Assembly: GCA_964036665.1 (NCBI GenBank)
Contig: OZ038533.1
Coordinates: 5,912,413-5,976,412, forward strand
Direction: 5' to 3'
Length of the DNA stretch: 64,000 nt
DNA from: Gordius sp. MW1
Lineage: Eukaryota; Nematomorpha; Gordioida; Gordea; Gordiidae
In this document: piece after piece, positions 52,444 to 64,000 of the stretch
Layout: every line of letters begins with the position of its first letter
Position numbering within the stretch: the first letter of the stretch is position 1
The notes under the pieces: model-generated
The model's input: the letters and a program-made list of their open reading frames with translations, nothing else
The model's database searches: none
What the model was told of the DNA's origin: nothing
Program-made: the position numbers and the translations under genes

Positions 52444-55400
52444 TTATTGTGATGTTTTGAGAAGTGAAACATCTAAAGGCAGAGTGGAATGGATAGAGAG
52501 TATAAATGGTCCCTCTTGCCCAGGCATATATGTTGAAGGTATTATGTGGTAAGTGCCTGGCTTAAAATTGTCATCTTTCAATATACAATATCCAGATCTA
52601 ATAAATTATATTAACATGAAAAAAGAATAAATAATAAACATTAGAAAATTTATTTTTAATTGATGAATTATATTCATATGAGAAGACTAAATTAAGTAAT
52701 CACAAATTATTATTGATATTTAGATTAATTATAATTAATCTATGTATGATTTGTTTTGTTAAATTCTTATCATTCTGCTATTTTAATTCCGATTCAGTTT
52801 ATATTTATCCTAGTAAAGCAGGGAAAAAGCTTAAAGAAATCGTTTTAAAACAAAATATTGGCCCATCATTCATGCTTTAGAACTTTTAATTGCCATGCAA
52901 TTTATGGGCTCGTTTTTTGGTTGTCCGTCCGTCCGTCCATTGTCCGTCCATCCCTATCTATTTGCATTGGGTATATTAGGTTATCGATTTTTTAAATTAA
53001 TGCATGAGAAATAGATGCCCCACCTCTCATCTCTATCTCCCTCGCTGTGTTATTTTTTAAATTAATGCATAAGAGGTGCCCCACCCCTCATCTCTATCTC
53101 CCTCGCTTTCGGGCGGGGTCGGGTTTTAATTGCTACGTTAAATTAATGCATAAGTATATCTATTCGTTTTTGAATTGGGTAACATTGATATTAATTGCTA
53201 TAATTACCTATGCCCTCCACTACAAGGGCCTATGCCTCTACTGATATGGGTCCCTGTGCCCCTACAAAAGCCTATGCCTCTATTAATGTGGGTTCGAACC
53301 CCGGCGAACGTTCTGAATTGCTGGTTCGATTCCCGGAGAGGGCAAATTTTTTTTTATTTTTTAAATTAAATTAATATATTTTTCCTGTTACTACCATTGA
53401 TAATATGACTTTTTGGCCGTCCGCTTGTTCTATTATTGTTTCATTTTATTATATAATAAACATAAATAAAAGTTGTTTACTTTTAATTGCTATGCAATTA
53501 ACTAGTTTTTGGGTTAGAATCCCGGAGTTTTTTTTAAGACTTTTTGGCCGTCCGCTGGCTGCTGACCAATGAAAAAAATGACCATTGGCCAAAATGTGAA
53601 TCCGAGTTTATTTTTTCGTTTTTTTTGACTATTATGATTGTTCCTGTTACTACCATTGCTATTATGACTTTTTGGCCGTCCGCTGGCTCCTGACCGATGG
53701 GAAAAATGACCATTGGCCAAAATGTGAATCGAATTTATTTTTTTCGTTTTTTTTGACTATTATGATTGTTCCTGTTCCTACCATTGCTATAATGACTTTT
53801 TGGCCGTCCGCTGGCTGCTGACCAATGGAATAAAATGACCATTGGCCAAAATGTGATTCGAAAACTTTTTTTTTCGTTTTTTTTGACTATTATGAATTTA
53901 TATCCACTTTTACAGTGTCCTGGCTGCTGACCAATGGAAAAAAATGACCATTGGCCAAAATGTGATTCGAAAATTTTTTTTTCGTTTTTTTTACTCTTAT
54001 AAATTTATATCCACTTTTACCGTGTGCTGGCTGCTGACCAATGGAAAACTATGACCATTGGCCAAAGTGAGCATCAAAATTTTTTTCCGTTTTTTTGGCT
54101 ATCATTGACTTATAGAGTATCTGATGGTACTGACCAATGGAGAAAAAATGACCATTGGCCAAATTTTTGATTTTTTTAATTAAAAATTGTTTAAATTCAA
54201 CAAAAAATTTCTCCCAACAATTCTGCGAATTCTTAACATTGTGAATAATATAATGTTTGTTAGACCCATAATCACTAAAGGCCATAAAAACTAATGTAAT
54301 ACGCAACTAGATGCAAACACTAAATCTAACCCTAACCCTTGCCTATATTACATTTTGCCTATAAATGGAAAATTTGTATAAATAATTAATTAATCATTAG
54401 GCATTTAATACCCCCCCCCTATAGGCATTCTCGCCCCTTCCCACCTTTCTCGCCCATAAATTGCATAGCAAATATGATATATTTATACGAAGTACAGATG
54501 AGTCGTCCCCCCTTCCCTTCCCCTCTTCCATTCCCTTCTCCCCCTTCCCACGAGGGCCGAAGGCCCGAGTTTTTTGTTAAAGCAACTTACATTTGTGTCA
54601 TTTACTAGCAAGATTTTTTAGTGGGTGCGCAAAACTTACCTATAGGAACCGGAGGAGATTTTATTAGTAACGGCGCCAAGATTTTTATCCATGGTTAGCA
54701 TGTCAATGCCCACGTTGTATTCCCTTTTAAACAAGAATGAAAAGACATGATTTTAAGCTTGCAACTAATAAAAAAATACAAAAAGTATCAATCCAAAGGC
54801 ATTTTTATAGCACTATTAAAAATGATCCCCTAGGAAAAACAACCTATACATTTGCACTGTTAATTTAATAAATCTTCGATAAAACGAAATCTATATTATA
54901 AACTTAATAAACTTTATAATATAATTATAATCTTATAAACTTTATAACATAATTATAATAACGGAGTTAATAAATGAGCGTTACTTTGGAGCCTTTAGAC
55001 TAAGGAGTATTTGTTGTTTGGCATGAGCATTTTCATGGGTAAGAGTTTGAATTTTATAACAGGGATTAGAGGGGTAAGAGTTGGGATGGTTGCCACACCC
55101 ACCCGCGGTTACACCTTTCCAACTATTCGTAAACTAAAGGGTAAATAATTTCAAAGAATAAAGAAAGGGGGATTTTTTGTAAAAAATTTTTATAACCATT
55201 TTAAAGATGAAACTATTATAAATTTAAAACGATAACGTGCTTTAGCAACCAATGAGGTAATGTTCATGGCCTTAGCCAAAGGGGGGGGGGGGGGCAGGGA
55301 GGGGCGGCTACCCCCCTCTAAATCAAAATGTTTTTTCAAATTTATTAAATTATGGCATTATAAAAAATGATCATTTTGACCCTCCCTAAATCATTATTGT

Positions 55401-58400
55401 ACTCCTCTAATTACAATCAATGCTGGCTACGCCCATGGTAATGTTATTACTATGCAAATTGCAACAAAGGACAATTTAATAAATGTCTAGAATTATATAA
55501 ATAAAGTGGTAGGATCGAAAAAAATGACAATAAAGTTTAAAATTGAGTTAAAAGTGGTCAACCTAAAAACTCGACTAAACGATTCTGAAAAGATAACACT
55601 ATCAGTTGCGCAAAAGACACAACACCATGGGCGTAGACAGAGGGAGGCAGGGAGGGGCGGCTGCTCCCTCTAAATCCAATTTTTTTTTAAATTTATTTTA
55701 ATTATGGCTAAAATTTTGAAAAATGATTATTTTGACCCTCCCTAAATCATTACTGCCACCCTCTAATTCGAATCCTGGCTACGCCCATGCACAACATGAT
55801 TAAAAGCTAAAAATTTTAAAACAAACCGACTAGATAAGCTTAAAGTTTTAAAAACGAAACCTGCCTCTTTATTAAAGGTGTAGGGATCTTGGAGTTTTTC
55901 CAGCACAAATTCTCGCGTCGCATACACCCTGAGGGTGTAGTAAATAGCGTTGTATTTTTCGTATTCCGATATGACGAGAGTAAATTTGTGAACGTTTTCG
56001 GTAGCAGAGTTTCCATCTATCACCATTTTGCACAAATAATGCGGACTATTAATTCGAACCCCGTCTATGTAAGGGGGTGGATCATCTGCATAGTGTTATT
56101 ATGACGAATAAAATATTAATAAAATATTGACAATTGTTTTATTAAATTTGTCATCTTTTTATTTAAAAATAATAGTTTAGTCAGAGGAATTTAAAATAGT
56201 CGAGCCATATTAAAAAAAATAAATCGGATGAAATACTAAATATAATAAACTCACAAGGATAATAAACCTTTTCGCCACCCGTTTTATAAACCACGATGGC
56301 TATGAATTCTTTGTTTTTCGCAAAATCATCCTGAAATATAAAAATGAATGTATATGCAAATATGCTCTCACAAATAATTTGGATTTATACTAACTATTAA
56401 TAGTGCAACAATTTGAATTTAAGTTCCACCCAAGCATAATTAAATTGCTGTGAAAATTGCTTTATTAACATAATGTAACCCTATTTTTTCTACAAGTTTG
56501 AAGTGGTAATTGGAATTTTGTTTTACTTTAGCCTACATCCATAAACACACATTTTTAACCATAGCAAAACTTGCTGACACCTTAAAAACACGCGTCAAAA
56601 AATCAATCGATATTTATCAATAATCGATCGATCTATACTTTATCGGTTATGTGTCGCGTCAAGAGGACCCAAACGGCAATCGGGCCGGGTCGAGTTCCCG
56701 GCTCGGTCTTAACCGTGAGTCTGTATTGCGGGTTTTGGGCTAGGCTATAGGTATCTTTGACGGGACCGGCTGAAGCTAACCAACAATCGTGGCTACAAGA
56801 GGTGTGGGGGAAAATGGCGGGATCCCAATTTAGGTAAAAAACGTCAAAAAATTTGAGGACCGATTTGAGGTCAATCCAAAATAGGCCGTCGTCAAATTGC
56901 TTGGCATCCGAGGGGTCGTACCTTGAGATTATGGGTTGTAAAAAGGCACTATTTATTTCTTGTTATCGAAACATGTAGGTAGAGCCCTGTAAAGTCACTT
57001 TTTTCAACACAAACCCTACCCGAAAGCTTATAAATTGTTTCGACCCGAACCCGACTCAAACCCGAAAGCATTTTAAATTTTTCAACCCGAACCCGACTCG
57101 AAGGCATTTTAAAATTTTCAAATTTGTTGTTGGTTTATAATGTAACAAAACTATAATCCTTGATAATAAAAAGAGGAAATGACCGCTGTTTAAATCAATT
57201 TTGTTTAAGCCCGGCCCCAGGCCGAAATCCCTCTTTATTTCTGGGCTTGATTAAAGCCTGTAAATGTGCGATTGTGCAAATTTTAATCTGTACAGAAATG
57301 AAAAGCCGATTGCTTTTAATTTTTGCCAAAACAGATCCCCTTGAACCAATGTAATCAATTTCCATTTGATTCCAAATAACATTTGGTGGTATATCAAAAA
57401 TGGTATATAAACACGACAGAAAGGAAAATATTTTGTTAATTATCTTTTATTTAGCTCGCTAATCAACTACCATTTGGCCGTAAAGGGCCCATGCCAGAGT
57501 CGGGCTTTTTTGAAAACTAGCGGGCCGCGCCGATTATTTTATTTTGACTGAACCGGATTAAGCCGGGCTTAACATTTTTAGAGTTGGTGGGCCGATTGAC
57601 CTAAAGAGGCCTGTTGCAGGTCTTAAGCAAAATCCACATTAGTCACCTTGGGGCTTTGACTAATTTAAGTTTTGTATCATCGGAATTAGAGACCTGCACG
57701 GCCCGGCTCGGCCCGCGGGCGGCCCGAAAAGCCCGGCCCGCGGGCCGGGTATGGGCGGGCTTTGGACTTTAAAAGAACAACGGGCCGGGCTTGGGCGGGC
57801 CGACAAATTAAGCGGGCCGGGCCTATATTTAGCTAGGCCCGTTAAAAGCTCGTTGCAAAATAGTTAATTTTTTATTTGTGTAGTAATAAATACTTTAAAA
57901 TAATTACAACTTAAACAAAGACAAACGTCTTATATTTAAACTGTTTTTTTTATTAATTTAAATTTATTTTTTACATACACACTTACTTTTCATTTTTCAT
58001 TCATACATTTACAAAAAGTACTACGAAATTTGAATTTTACTCAACTCAATTGAAATAAAATGGTGGAAAGGCAAAGAAGCTAAGTAAATAAAGTAAAATC
58101 AATATAACCTTTAATTAGGTACCCAAAATTATCTCATTTGGCATTTATGGTTTCATGTATCCCGGCTACAAGTGCCACAAGTGAGAAATTTCTCTACGGC
58201 TGGTCGCTTATTAGAAGAGTGAAGAACCCGATTAAGACCGGAAATAAGTAACGATTTATTGTTTTTACATGATTATTATTGATGTTTTTAACCTATATTA
58301 CTAAATATTGAATTAACTTTTTAATAAAAAAATAACAATCGTTTAAAAATTTGTAAAAAAAAATTCCTACGGGCCCGGGCTGGGCCTGGGTTTTGCAAAA

Positions 58401-61400
58401 AATGTTTAGGGCCGGGCCAAGGCCAAATTTTCTTTTTTCAGCGGGCAAGGGCCGGGCCCGGGCCTAGAAATTTTCGAAGCGGGCGGGCCGACCAAGCAAA
58501 ATAGGCCCGTTGCAGGTCTCTAATCGGAATATTATTTAGCATATTAAAAAAATGTAAAAATTTGCCTTTTTAACGCATAACAAAGGAATATAAAATTTAA
58601 ACTAGGTAAATAAAAATACATTTTAAAAGTGGAGGGCACTTAGATGTTTACTTGAGGACTGACCGGAGTTGGGCTCCGTTGAGGGTATTGAACCAGTGAA
58701 CGCGATCTCGATCTGAAAAGTTGCCTTTCCACCTCAAATGATTCCAAGGGTTTTTGAGTTGGAAGAGTTTGTAGTCCTGTAATAGCCAGCCAATGCAAAA
58801 AATCAATGAACCAGTGAATGAAATAATTTAATAATGAATGTAAAAAAATTAGTTAATCAATGAATCAATGAATTCATAGCCAAGTAACTATGGTTACACT
58901 AACCTTTCTTATTTGAATATACTTACTTGGAATTATATCTTTATATAGGAAAGAATTTAACCTTCTAGGTAATTTGAATAAAGCAACTTGATCGTCCGAT
59001 GAACTTAACCTTTCACAACACTCATTATAATTTAAACTTATTTTGAATATACCAACTCGATCATTGGTTACTTATTCATACAACTTAACCTTTATTATTC
59101 GAGCATTCACAACCCTCACTATTCATATATCTTAACCTTATTATTTCACCACTCACCTCGATACTATATAAACAAGATGTTTTAACTAAATATTATTCAT
59201 TTTGAATCATTTTTGTTTTGGGTTATAAATAAAGCTAAAGTAGAGAACACATTTCTCTACATAACTAAACAAATAGATTAAATAAATGCCTTTAAAATGA
59301 TAAAAACTTAATATTGGACATGGACGTAGCCAAGGGTGAAGCAGGGAGGGGCGGCTGCCCCCCGGGAAATCCAAAAATTTGTTGAAATTTATTGAAATTA
59401 TTACAAAATGTTTATTTTGCCCCTCCCTATATTATTTTTACCCCCCTCTAATTCCAATGCTGGCTACGCCCATGATAACGGATATTTAGTTCGATTATTG
59501 CACGATCGAATAAACATGCGTTTAACGCGAGGGGGAGGGAAAAAAGCTCTTTTAATATTGGGCCAATTTAGCTTTTAACAAACTTGAATTGCATTAGCTT
59601 CATGAATAAGCTCAAACACATAAATATATAATTATCATTTATAAGCTCAAATGATAGCAAATTCTAGCTTGCCCTCCAATCACAATAGCATCTCCTCTAC
59701 AAGAATAAATGAACCGCAATTGTGTGCTTTTTATAATGTGAAAATTGCTTTTTAATCAAAAGGCAATAGAAATATAGGCTTTTTAATCATAAAAGATTCA
59801 AAATGGACAGAAATTAATTTCGTTGGAATCAATATATTCAACATTAGGCTTAGGCAGGATTGGATTTAGAGTAGGGCAATAATGATTTAGGGAAGGGCAA
59901 AATGATTAATTTTGAAATTTTAATAATAATAATTATATTAAATAGTTTGGATTTAGAGGGGGGGGGCAGTGGCCTCTTCCTGCCACCTCCTGGCTACGGC
60001 AATGCTTACTAATACGAGTCTATTGATTCTTTCCGATTTTTTGTAACAGGCGTTTTGTAGGGGACAAGGAGAACGTTGATTTTACTAATATAATTAACAT
60101 TAGGAATAATCAAGCGCGTAGCCAGGATTTCCTCAAGGGGGGGGGGGGAAATATTAAAAAATTTTAAGAACTTCATCGGGAGTAGGAGCTAACTCCCGAT
60201 GAATTGTCAATAAAGCAAATCAATTTAATCTATTCTTAGACATGGTATTTCTAATGTAAGTTTATAGCCTCATCAGCGTTGAGAAGCTATAAAAAAAATT
60301 TAAATTTTTGCCCCCCCCCCCCTTATTTACGCCACTGGGAATACATACTTTTTTATATCTAACAACCTTAACGTGATAATTCTTTTTTTAATAATAAAGT
60401 AATTCCGTTCAAAAAAACTTGTAGAGAGTATATTAAAAAAACTTACAAGACTATACATAAGAGTTGACGTTTGAAATTGTTCTACGCTGACGTAAATGCA
60501 GTATTTTGTCAAAAGCTTTTTAACTTGCCAAAATTTATAGAGCATAATTAAAATTCATACATCAAGCTACTCGATATTAAAAATACAGCTAAAAATGTAT
60601 CAACTAAATATATTTTCAAAGGCTCAATTGTAACTTCGTTTCAACGTGAAATACAAACTCTGAGTTAAATAAATTTGCCTTCGATTATATTTTACCATAA
60701 CAAGCCTTATCAGATTCTTCTTTTTTATTAATATTACAAGATTTAAAGTTGGGACTTGGTAAATATTTTTTATTGCCCCAAAAAAGTAGATTAACTAAAA
60801 AATATTTCCTACAGTTAACGATGATAAAACCAGGGGTTTGAACTCGCCCAAAAAAAAATCGGGTTCGGGTTTGGCATAAATTTTGAAATGGGATTCGGGT
60901 TCGGGTTTAAAGAATTGGGTTCGGGTTCGGGTACAGGTTCAAGAAATTATATTATACTAATAATATTTCAATTATATATATAATACTTACAAATAATTAT
61001 TGAGATAGTTAGTATCGATTAATGAATGAAAAATGCCGGAAACATAAAAATAATTAATCGTATGGTTTTCGTTACATTGTCATGATAGAGAAAACTGAGA
61101 TATTCAATTCACAATATATTTTTGAATTAAAACCCGAACCCGAACCCTTTTTTGTATTCATCGGGTTCGGGTTTTAAGGGTATTTTTAAAAATGGGTTCG
61201 GGTTCTGTAAAACATCGGGTTTTACCCGGGTCGGGTTCAGGGGTTCGGGACAAGCCCCTGGATAAAACGTTCACTACTATTTATATAAATCTTTATTTTC
61301 TATAAAAATAATATATTTTAAGGTCCACACCTGCTTATAAATGTTTACTACTCAGCTTTCAAGGAAATTGCAGCACAGCTGTAAAAAAATCCTAGACAGA

Positions 61401-62489
61401 AGAATTTGGGTCGATACTTATTAAGGTTCCTAACTCTCCATGCACATTCAGGTTTTAGCCATTAGAATTTAGCTACACCATATTATGCGTGCTGCATCTC
61501 CAAATTAATTTTTCGCAAAAAATGTAAAACAAATAGAATATTATTTCTGATTTAATCTAAAACTTTTGATTTTGCTATTGTATTTTAAGATTTTTACGTT
61601 GAAATTCATGGATTTAAGGCGCTAATTTTAGGTAATCGAATTTTTTAGACTACAACAAAAAAACGATCAATCTTTATCTTAGTTTGGCACTTCTATGCTT
61701 AGTCAGAAATTTTCGCACAGCTTTTGTAGGTCCATTCTAATCTAACTAAAATCTAAAAACGGCGTTTAATTCCTTATTTAGTTTTTATGCAACAGTCAAT
61801 GGGATGATTTTTTAAGGAAAAACTTAAAAGTTGAAAATTTAAAATTATTTTACCATACATGAATATCATAAACTCGAATATATGGTTTTCAATTTTATAT
61901 AATTTGGTTGATATTGATTACCTATATATAATAAAAAAAATTATAGGCAAGGTGCTTTGAAATTTTAATTTTTGAATACAAAAACCCTTAAAAATTAAAA
62001 AAAATATGTTTAGCCCCCCCCCCCCTAATTGAACCTAAAACGATTTCGCTACCCTTAATCCAAAACCTAGCTACGCCCATGGGTCCACCCATGCAATATT
62101 TTACTAACTTCAAGTTTGTAACGTAATCATGATGCGTTAAAATGCAATTTTCCTTCAATTAGGCAGGTTTAAAAACATTTAAATAAAATTCGAAGAAGTT
62201 ATTAAGTATATCCGCAATAGTTCAAAAAAGCCTAAACCTTACCAGCACTCTTTTCACGTCAATCATAGCGTAAGCGTGGGTAGGTACTAAACCGGTATGT
62301 TCACTTTGGGCATCGGTCAACGGGCCCGTGGCTAAAGTTACTAGGACGTCGCCTTGGTGAAATCGTTTCAGCAATTTTTCGTAGAAAAAGTCTGCGTTGA
62401 AATCGGGGTCCTTGGTATTGACCCGTTCAGGAACCCAACCAGTTAAGGCGTGCAGGTCTATGTTGGAATTGGAGCCGGGAAAATCATAG
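52444..62489 (-). CDS. CAPN7: Calpain-7, eight exons, C-terminal two thirds (5' part outside recognised window)
   Basis: An atypical calpain (PalB type) cysteine protease with an N-terminal MIT domain that binds ESCRT-III and two C-terminal C2-like domains. Exons in reading order: 62243-62489, 58652-58776, 56639-56921, 56255-56330, 55861-56085, 54985-55133, 54640-54723, 52444-52597. The first contains [18 protein letters not shown] and the catalytic His in VPTHAYAM (codon 62276-62278). The second contains the catalytic Asn in LKNPW (58750-58752). Then come [108 protein letters not shown] and [14 protein letters not shown], all in family order. Phases match at every junction except one: the exon ending at 55861 suggests phase 1 while the next acceptor (before 55133) gives phase 0, so its exact donor is uncertain. 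The exon with the catalytic Cys and the MIT domain was not found. Introns hold many MITEs and a HINE. Confidence 0.93.
52887..54573 (+). mobile_element. HINE/DINE-1-like element (non-autonomous Helentron), copy 2, in the last CAPN7 intron
   Basis: Starts TAATTGCCATGCAATTTATGGGC, has a (CGTC)n block near 52923-52945, and the same ~120-bp core units as copy 1 (53530-54170). The inverted 3' repeat is at about 54452-54472, and the hairpin GGGCC-GAA-GGCCC at 54554-54566 is followed by GAGTTTTTT. Flanks are T on both sides, as in copy 1. It differs from copy 1 by an internal segment near 53200-53340 that holds two tRNA-B-box-like blocks (GGGTTCGAACCCCGG and TGGTTCGATTCCCGG) before a T run. Confidence 0.85.
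55265..55437 (+). mobile_element. hAT MITE, family A, in CAPN7 intron
   Basis: Exact 8-bp target duplication GTAATGTT (55257-55264 and 55438-55445). Left end CATGGCCTTAGCCAAAGG plus a G run; right end GCTGGCTACGCCCATG. The clearest copy for defining this family's ends. Confidence 0.9.
55626..55789 (+). mobile_element. hAT MITE, family A, in the same CAPN7 intron
   Basis: 164 bp. Flanks CACAACAC and CACAACAT (7 of 8). Ends CATGGGCGTAGACAGAGG and CCTGGCTACGCCCATG. Less than 200 bp from the copy at 55265-55437 and in the same orientation. Confidence 0.85.
56990..57635. mobile_element. Old hAT relic (GGCC/CCCGAA-rich) in CAPN7 intron
   Basis: The left side has TAGAGCCCTGTAAAGTC and repeated CGACCCGAACCCGA blocks. 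The right side has GGGCCGCGCCG, GCCGGGCTTAAC and GGCCTGTTGCAGGTCTTA. The right end matches the TGCAGGTCTCTA terminus of the GGCC family. Too decayed to fix boundaries. Confidence 0.4.
57687..58522 (+). mobile_element. Non-autonomous hAT element, copy 2 of the TAGAGACCTGCA family, in CAPN7 intron
   Basis: 836 bp between exact 8-bp target duplications ATCGGAAT (57679-57686 and 58523-58530). Terminal repeats TAGAGACCTGCACGG and CCGTTGCAGGTCTCTA, followed by extended GGCCCGGC blocks. Long stretches are identical to copy 1 at 4440-5167, such as AAAAGCTCGTTGCAAAATAG. A hAT C-terminal dimerisation relic (IPATSATSE, then a frameshift) lies at about 58155-58240. This copy defines the family ends. Confidence 0.9.
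59319..59474 (+). mobile_element. hAT MITE, family A, in CAPN7 intron
   Basis: 156 bp. Ends CATGGACGTAGCCAAGG and TGGCTACGCCCATG. Flanks ATATTGGA and ATAACGGA match at 6 of 8 positions. Here the G run after the left end is short. Confidence 0.7.
59846..60003 (-). mobile_element. hAT MITE, family A, reverse orientation, degraded
   Basis: GGCAGGATTGGATTTAGAG at the left and a G run, GCAGTGG, then CTCCTGGCTACGGCAATG at the right. Family interior (GGGCAATAATGATTTAGGG) in reverse orientation. Confidence 0.5.
60111..60337 (-). mobile_element. hAT MITE, family B, copy 2 (reverse orientation)
   Basis: Reverse-complement relative of 10755-11013, 227 bp. It runs from CAAGCGCGTAGCCAGG to CTTATTTACGCCACTG, with the same CATCGGGAGT...ACTCCCGATG inner pair. 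Flanks GGAATAAT and GGAATACA match at 6 of 8 positions. Confidence 0.8.
60831..61260. mobile_element. hAT foldback element with CGGGTT repeats in CAPN7 intron
   Basis: Exact 8-bp target duplication GATAAAAC (60823-60830 and 61261-61268). Ends CAGGGGTTTGAAC and GACAAGCCCCTG, the classical hAT terminal form. Both subterminal regions consist of degenerate TTCGGG repeats in the same sense (60869-60930 and 61160-61250), plus one inverted block (AACCCGAACCCGAACCC near 61132). No coding text. Confidence 0.85.
61965..62081 (+). mobile_element. hAT MITE, family A variant, right part
   Basis: AAAAACCCTTAAAAATT, a C run and CTAGCTACGCCCATG at the right end. Same internal type as 19476-19655 and 24517-24794. 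The left end is lost. Confidence 0.55.
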
Positions 62490-62589
62490 CTAAAACGCGC
62501 AAAAATTTTACTTACACCACCTATAGCTATTATTACTAAGGGGGGAATTTAAAGAAATAATTAATAACACTGGTCAACAAATGATCATG

Positions 62590-62660
62590 ACGCGGCTGGG
62601 ATATGAGTCGACTAAAACCGAAGGTCGACCAAACAAAACCCAGCCGTTTTTACAACACTA
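62590..62660. mobile_element. Short relic of the TAGTGTTGTAAAA hAT MITE
   Basis: Right terminus ACAACACTA preceded by AAACAAAACCCAGCCG and GTCGACT blocks, matching 46839-46990; the left side keeps only CGGCTGGG. Confidence 0.55.
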
Positions 62661-62699
62661 GACTGCTCATGTCATATGTTTCATATGGTAAAATGTGTA

Positions 62700-63830
62700 C
62701 CATAAAACCCACCGATTTGAATTTAATTATCCCCCGTGTCTTACCGCAGTGTACCCCTTTGTCAAAACAGAAAAAGTGAATTCACACTTCCTTATTAGTT
62801 AAGTAAATAATCAGATAATTAAATAAAATGAAGATGGCGTTTTAACATCACATCATCAGTGCTTTTATTTGTTGTTTTTGTAAATTTTGTACAAATGATA
62901 TATATATTTTAAAATGCTGTTTTTAATGGTTAAATAGTTCAAAATTCCTTAAAAACGTATTAAAAACGCTTCAATCGACCAAAATTACTTTAATCTATAT
63001 AACCTTCCTTCATTTGTGCCCAATTCAAAATGTCGGAAAAACGGTATACACCTATTATAAGTTGCCGAGCAGTCTATTTAGTCTATGCAAATAATAGACT
63101 TATAAAATCGGACGGCAAACTGTTGCAGATTTCGGTAGAATTTTTCTCGACGGAATAAAATTCTCATTTTCTCCCTATACGTCAAGTTTCTGAAATATTT
63201 GGTGTCAAAGTTGTTTGAAACAGCCCATATAGAGTGGGGCAAATTGTCGATGTAAAAGGATAGGAATAAATTACTCAAAAAATTTTCATGCTAGAATAGA
63301 TCCCTCTCTCCTTTATTTATAAATCAAATTTAATAAATTAAAATTTTACCGATTAATTTGCAAGTTATTGACGTTTGAATAATGCCAAAATCGCTGTTTT
63401 TAGCAACTTTGACAGTAAATAATTGAAAATTTGACGTACAGGGGGGGGGGGGAAATAAAAATATATTTGTGTTCACAGGGAAATCGACTAGAATCTCGAA
63501 ATAGTTTGCTGGTTGATTTTTGTTAAACCGTGTAATTTTATATATAAATAATGTAACAACATAAAATAACTTTAATTTTTGACCTCCCACCCTAAAATTT
63601 CTAGGCTCCTAAGCATTGGGGCTATGTTAATCCACATTATCTCTAACACAACTAAAATGTTTACAGTCCAAATAATCTTATTTTTAATAGTTCGGGGAAA
63701 AACAGATCAGAAAGCCAAGACTTTAATGACGATCTAGCCTATGCATGTGATACACTTTTTATTATTTTTATTCACAAAACAAAATATGTATTTTTATTGA
63801 TATTACGTTTCTATGACACTCATTCTTGTA
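62700..63830. other. AT-rich region upstream of the first recognised CAPN7 exon
   Basis: A minus-strand frame near 63078-63278 includes LTYREKMRILFRREKFYRN, which I cannot match to calpain-7 or to a known transposase. A G run at about 63441-63452 looks like a decayed MITE tract. The calpain exon with the catalytic Cys was not found here. Confidence 0.3.
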
Positions 63831-63834
63831 CCTA

Positions 63835-64000
63835 GAGTTGTATTGCTCGCGTGAGCAATGCTAACTATGTGCTTTGCTCGAGCACGCACCTTGAGCCGTT
63901 TAATATGCTCGTTAGCAGTTCGGGTGCTCGCTGTTCGGTGCAATAGTTTTATCAGTGGCATGTAAAAATGCTCGAGAAGTTAGTCGAAGCAGCAAAATCT
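63835..64000. repeat. GCTCG-rich palindromic sequence, probable element end at window edge
   Basis: Contains TTGCTCGCGTGAGCAA (a perfect palindrome apart from its centre) at about 63841-63856, and further GCTCG/CGAGC blocks to the window end, preceded by TAGAGTTGTA. This density of short inverted blocks is what the hAT ends elsewhere in the window look like. The partner end is outside the window. Confidence 0.4.

Noticed and set aside
63078-63278. Minus-strand frame LTYREKMRILFRREKFYRN considered as an upstream calpain-7 exon
   Set aside because: It does not resemble the calpain-7 segment expected there and has no convincing donor site.

Overview
The window is AT-rich animal nuclear DNA, most likely from an invertebrate. 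Two things support this. It holds intron-split genes for conserved eukaryotic proteins, with short GT-AG introns and intron phases that join correctly. The rest is packed with animal-type transposable elements: hAT elements and hAT MITEs, Helitron/Helentron relics, and a Gypsy retrotransposon. There are no prokaryotic operons, no rRNA, no CRISPR array and no convincing tRNA gene. The species cannot be read from the sequence.

Layout. 1-650: 5' end of a hAT transposon on the minus strand, its transposase running off the left edge, with a tRNA-like pol III promoter in its leader. 931-2460: a foldback-like element whose arms are ~20-nt periodic repeats. 3245-13905: a degenerate large inverted repeat (arms about 1.3-1.5 kb without later insertions). 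It surrounds a broken Helitron replicase/helicase, which is itself split by a 1.45-kb hAT relic with an 8-bp target duplication. 14905-15942: an intact, unrecognised 345-codon ORF on the minus strand. 16-29 kb: mostly featureless AT-rich DNA with MITEs. 29.1-30.5 kb: two phase-compatible exons of an unrecognised gene. 31.6-38.6 kb: two HINE/DINE-1-like (non-autonomous Helentron) elements, a ~680-bp perfect (TATG)n array tailing an interspersed repeat, and the 5' LTR of a Mag-like Gypsy element (36772-42410, TTTAA target duplication).

The second HINE lies inside that 5' LTR. The intact 3' LTR therefore serves as an in-window empty site and shows insertion between two T residues with no target duplication.

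44.6-62.5 kb holds two recognisable host genes in convergent orientation. PI4K2, the type II phosphatidylinositol 4-kinase, is on the plus strand with eight exons covering the whole catalytic domain. CAPN7, calpain-7, is on the minus strand with eight exons from the catalytic His/Asn half to the stop codon; its 5' part is upstream, not recognised in this window. Their introns carry many of the hAT MITEs and a third HINE copy. The coding exons look intact, so the genes are probably functional, with transposon load confined to introns.
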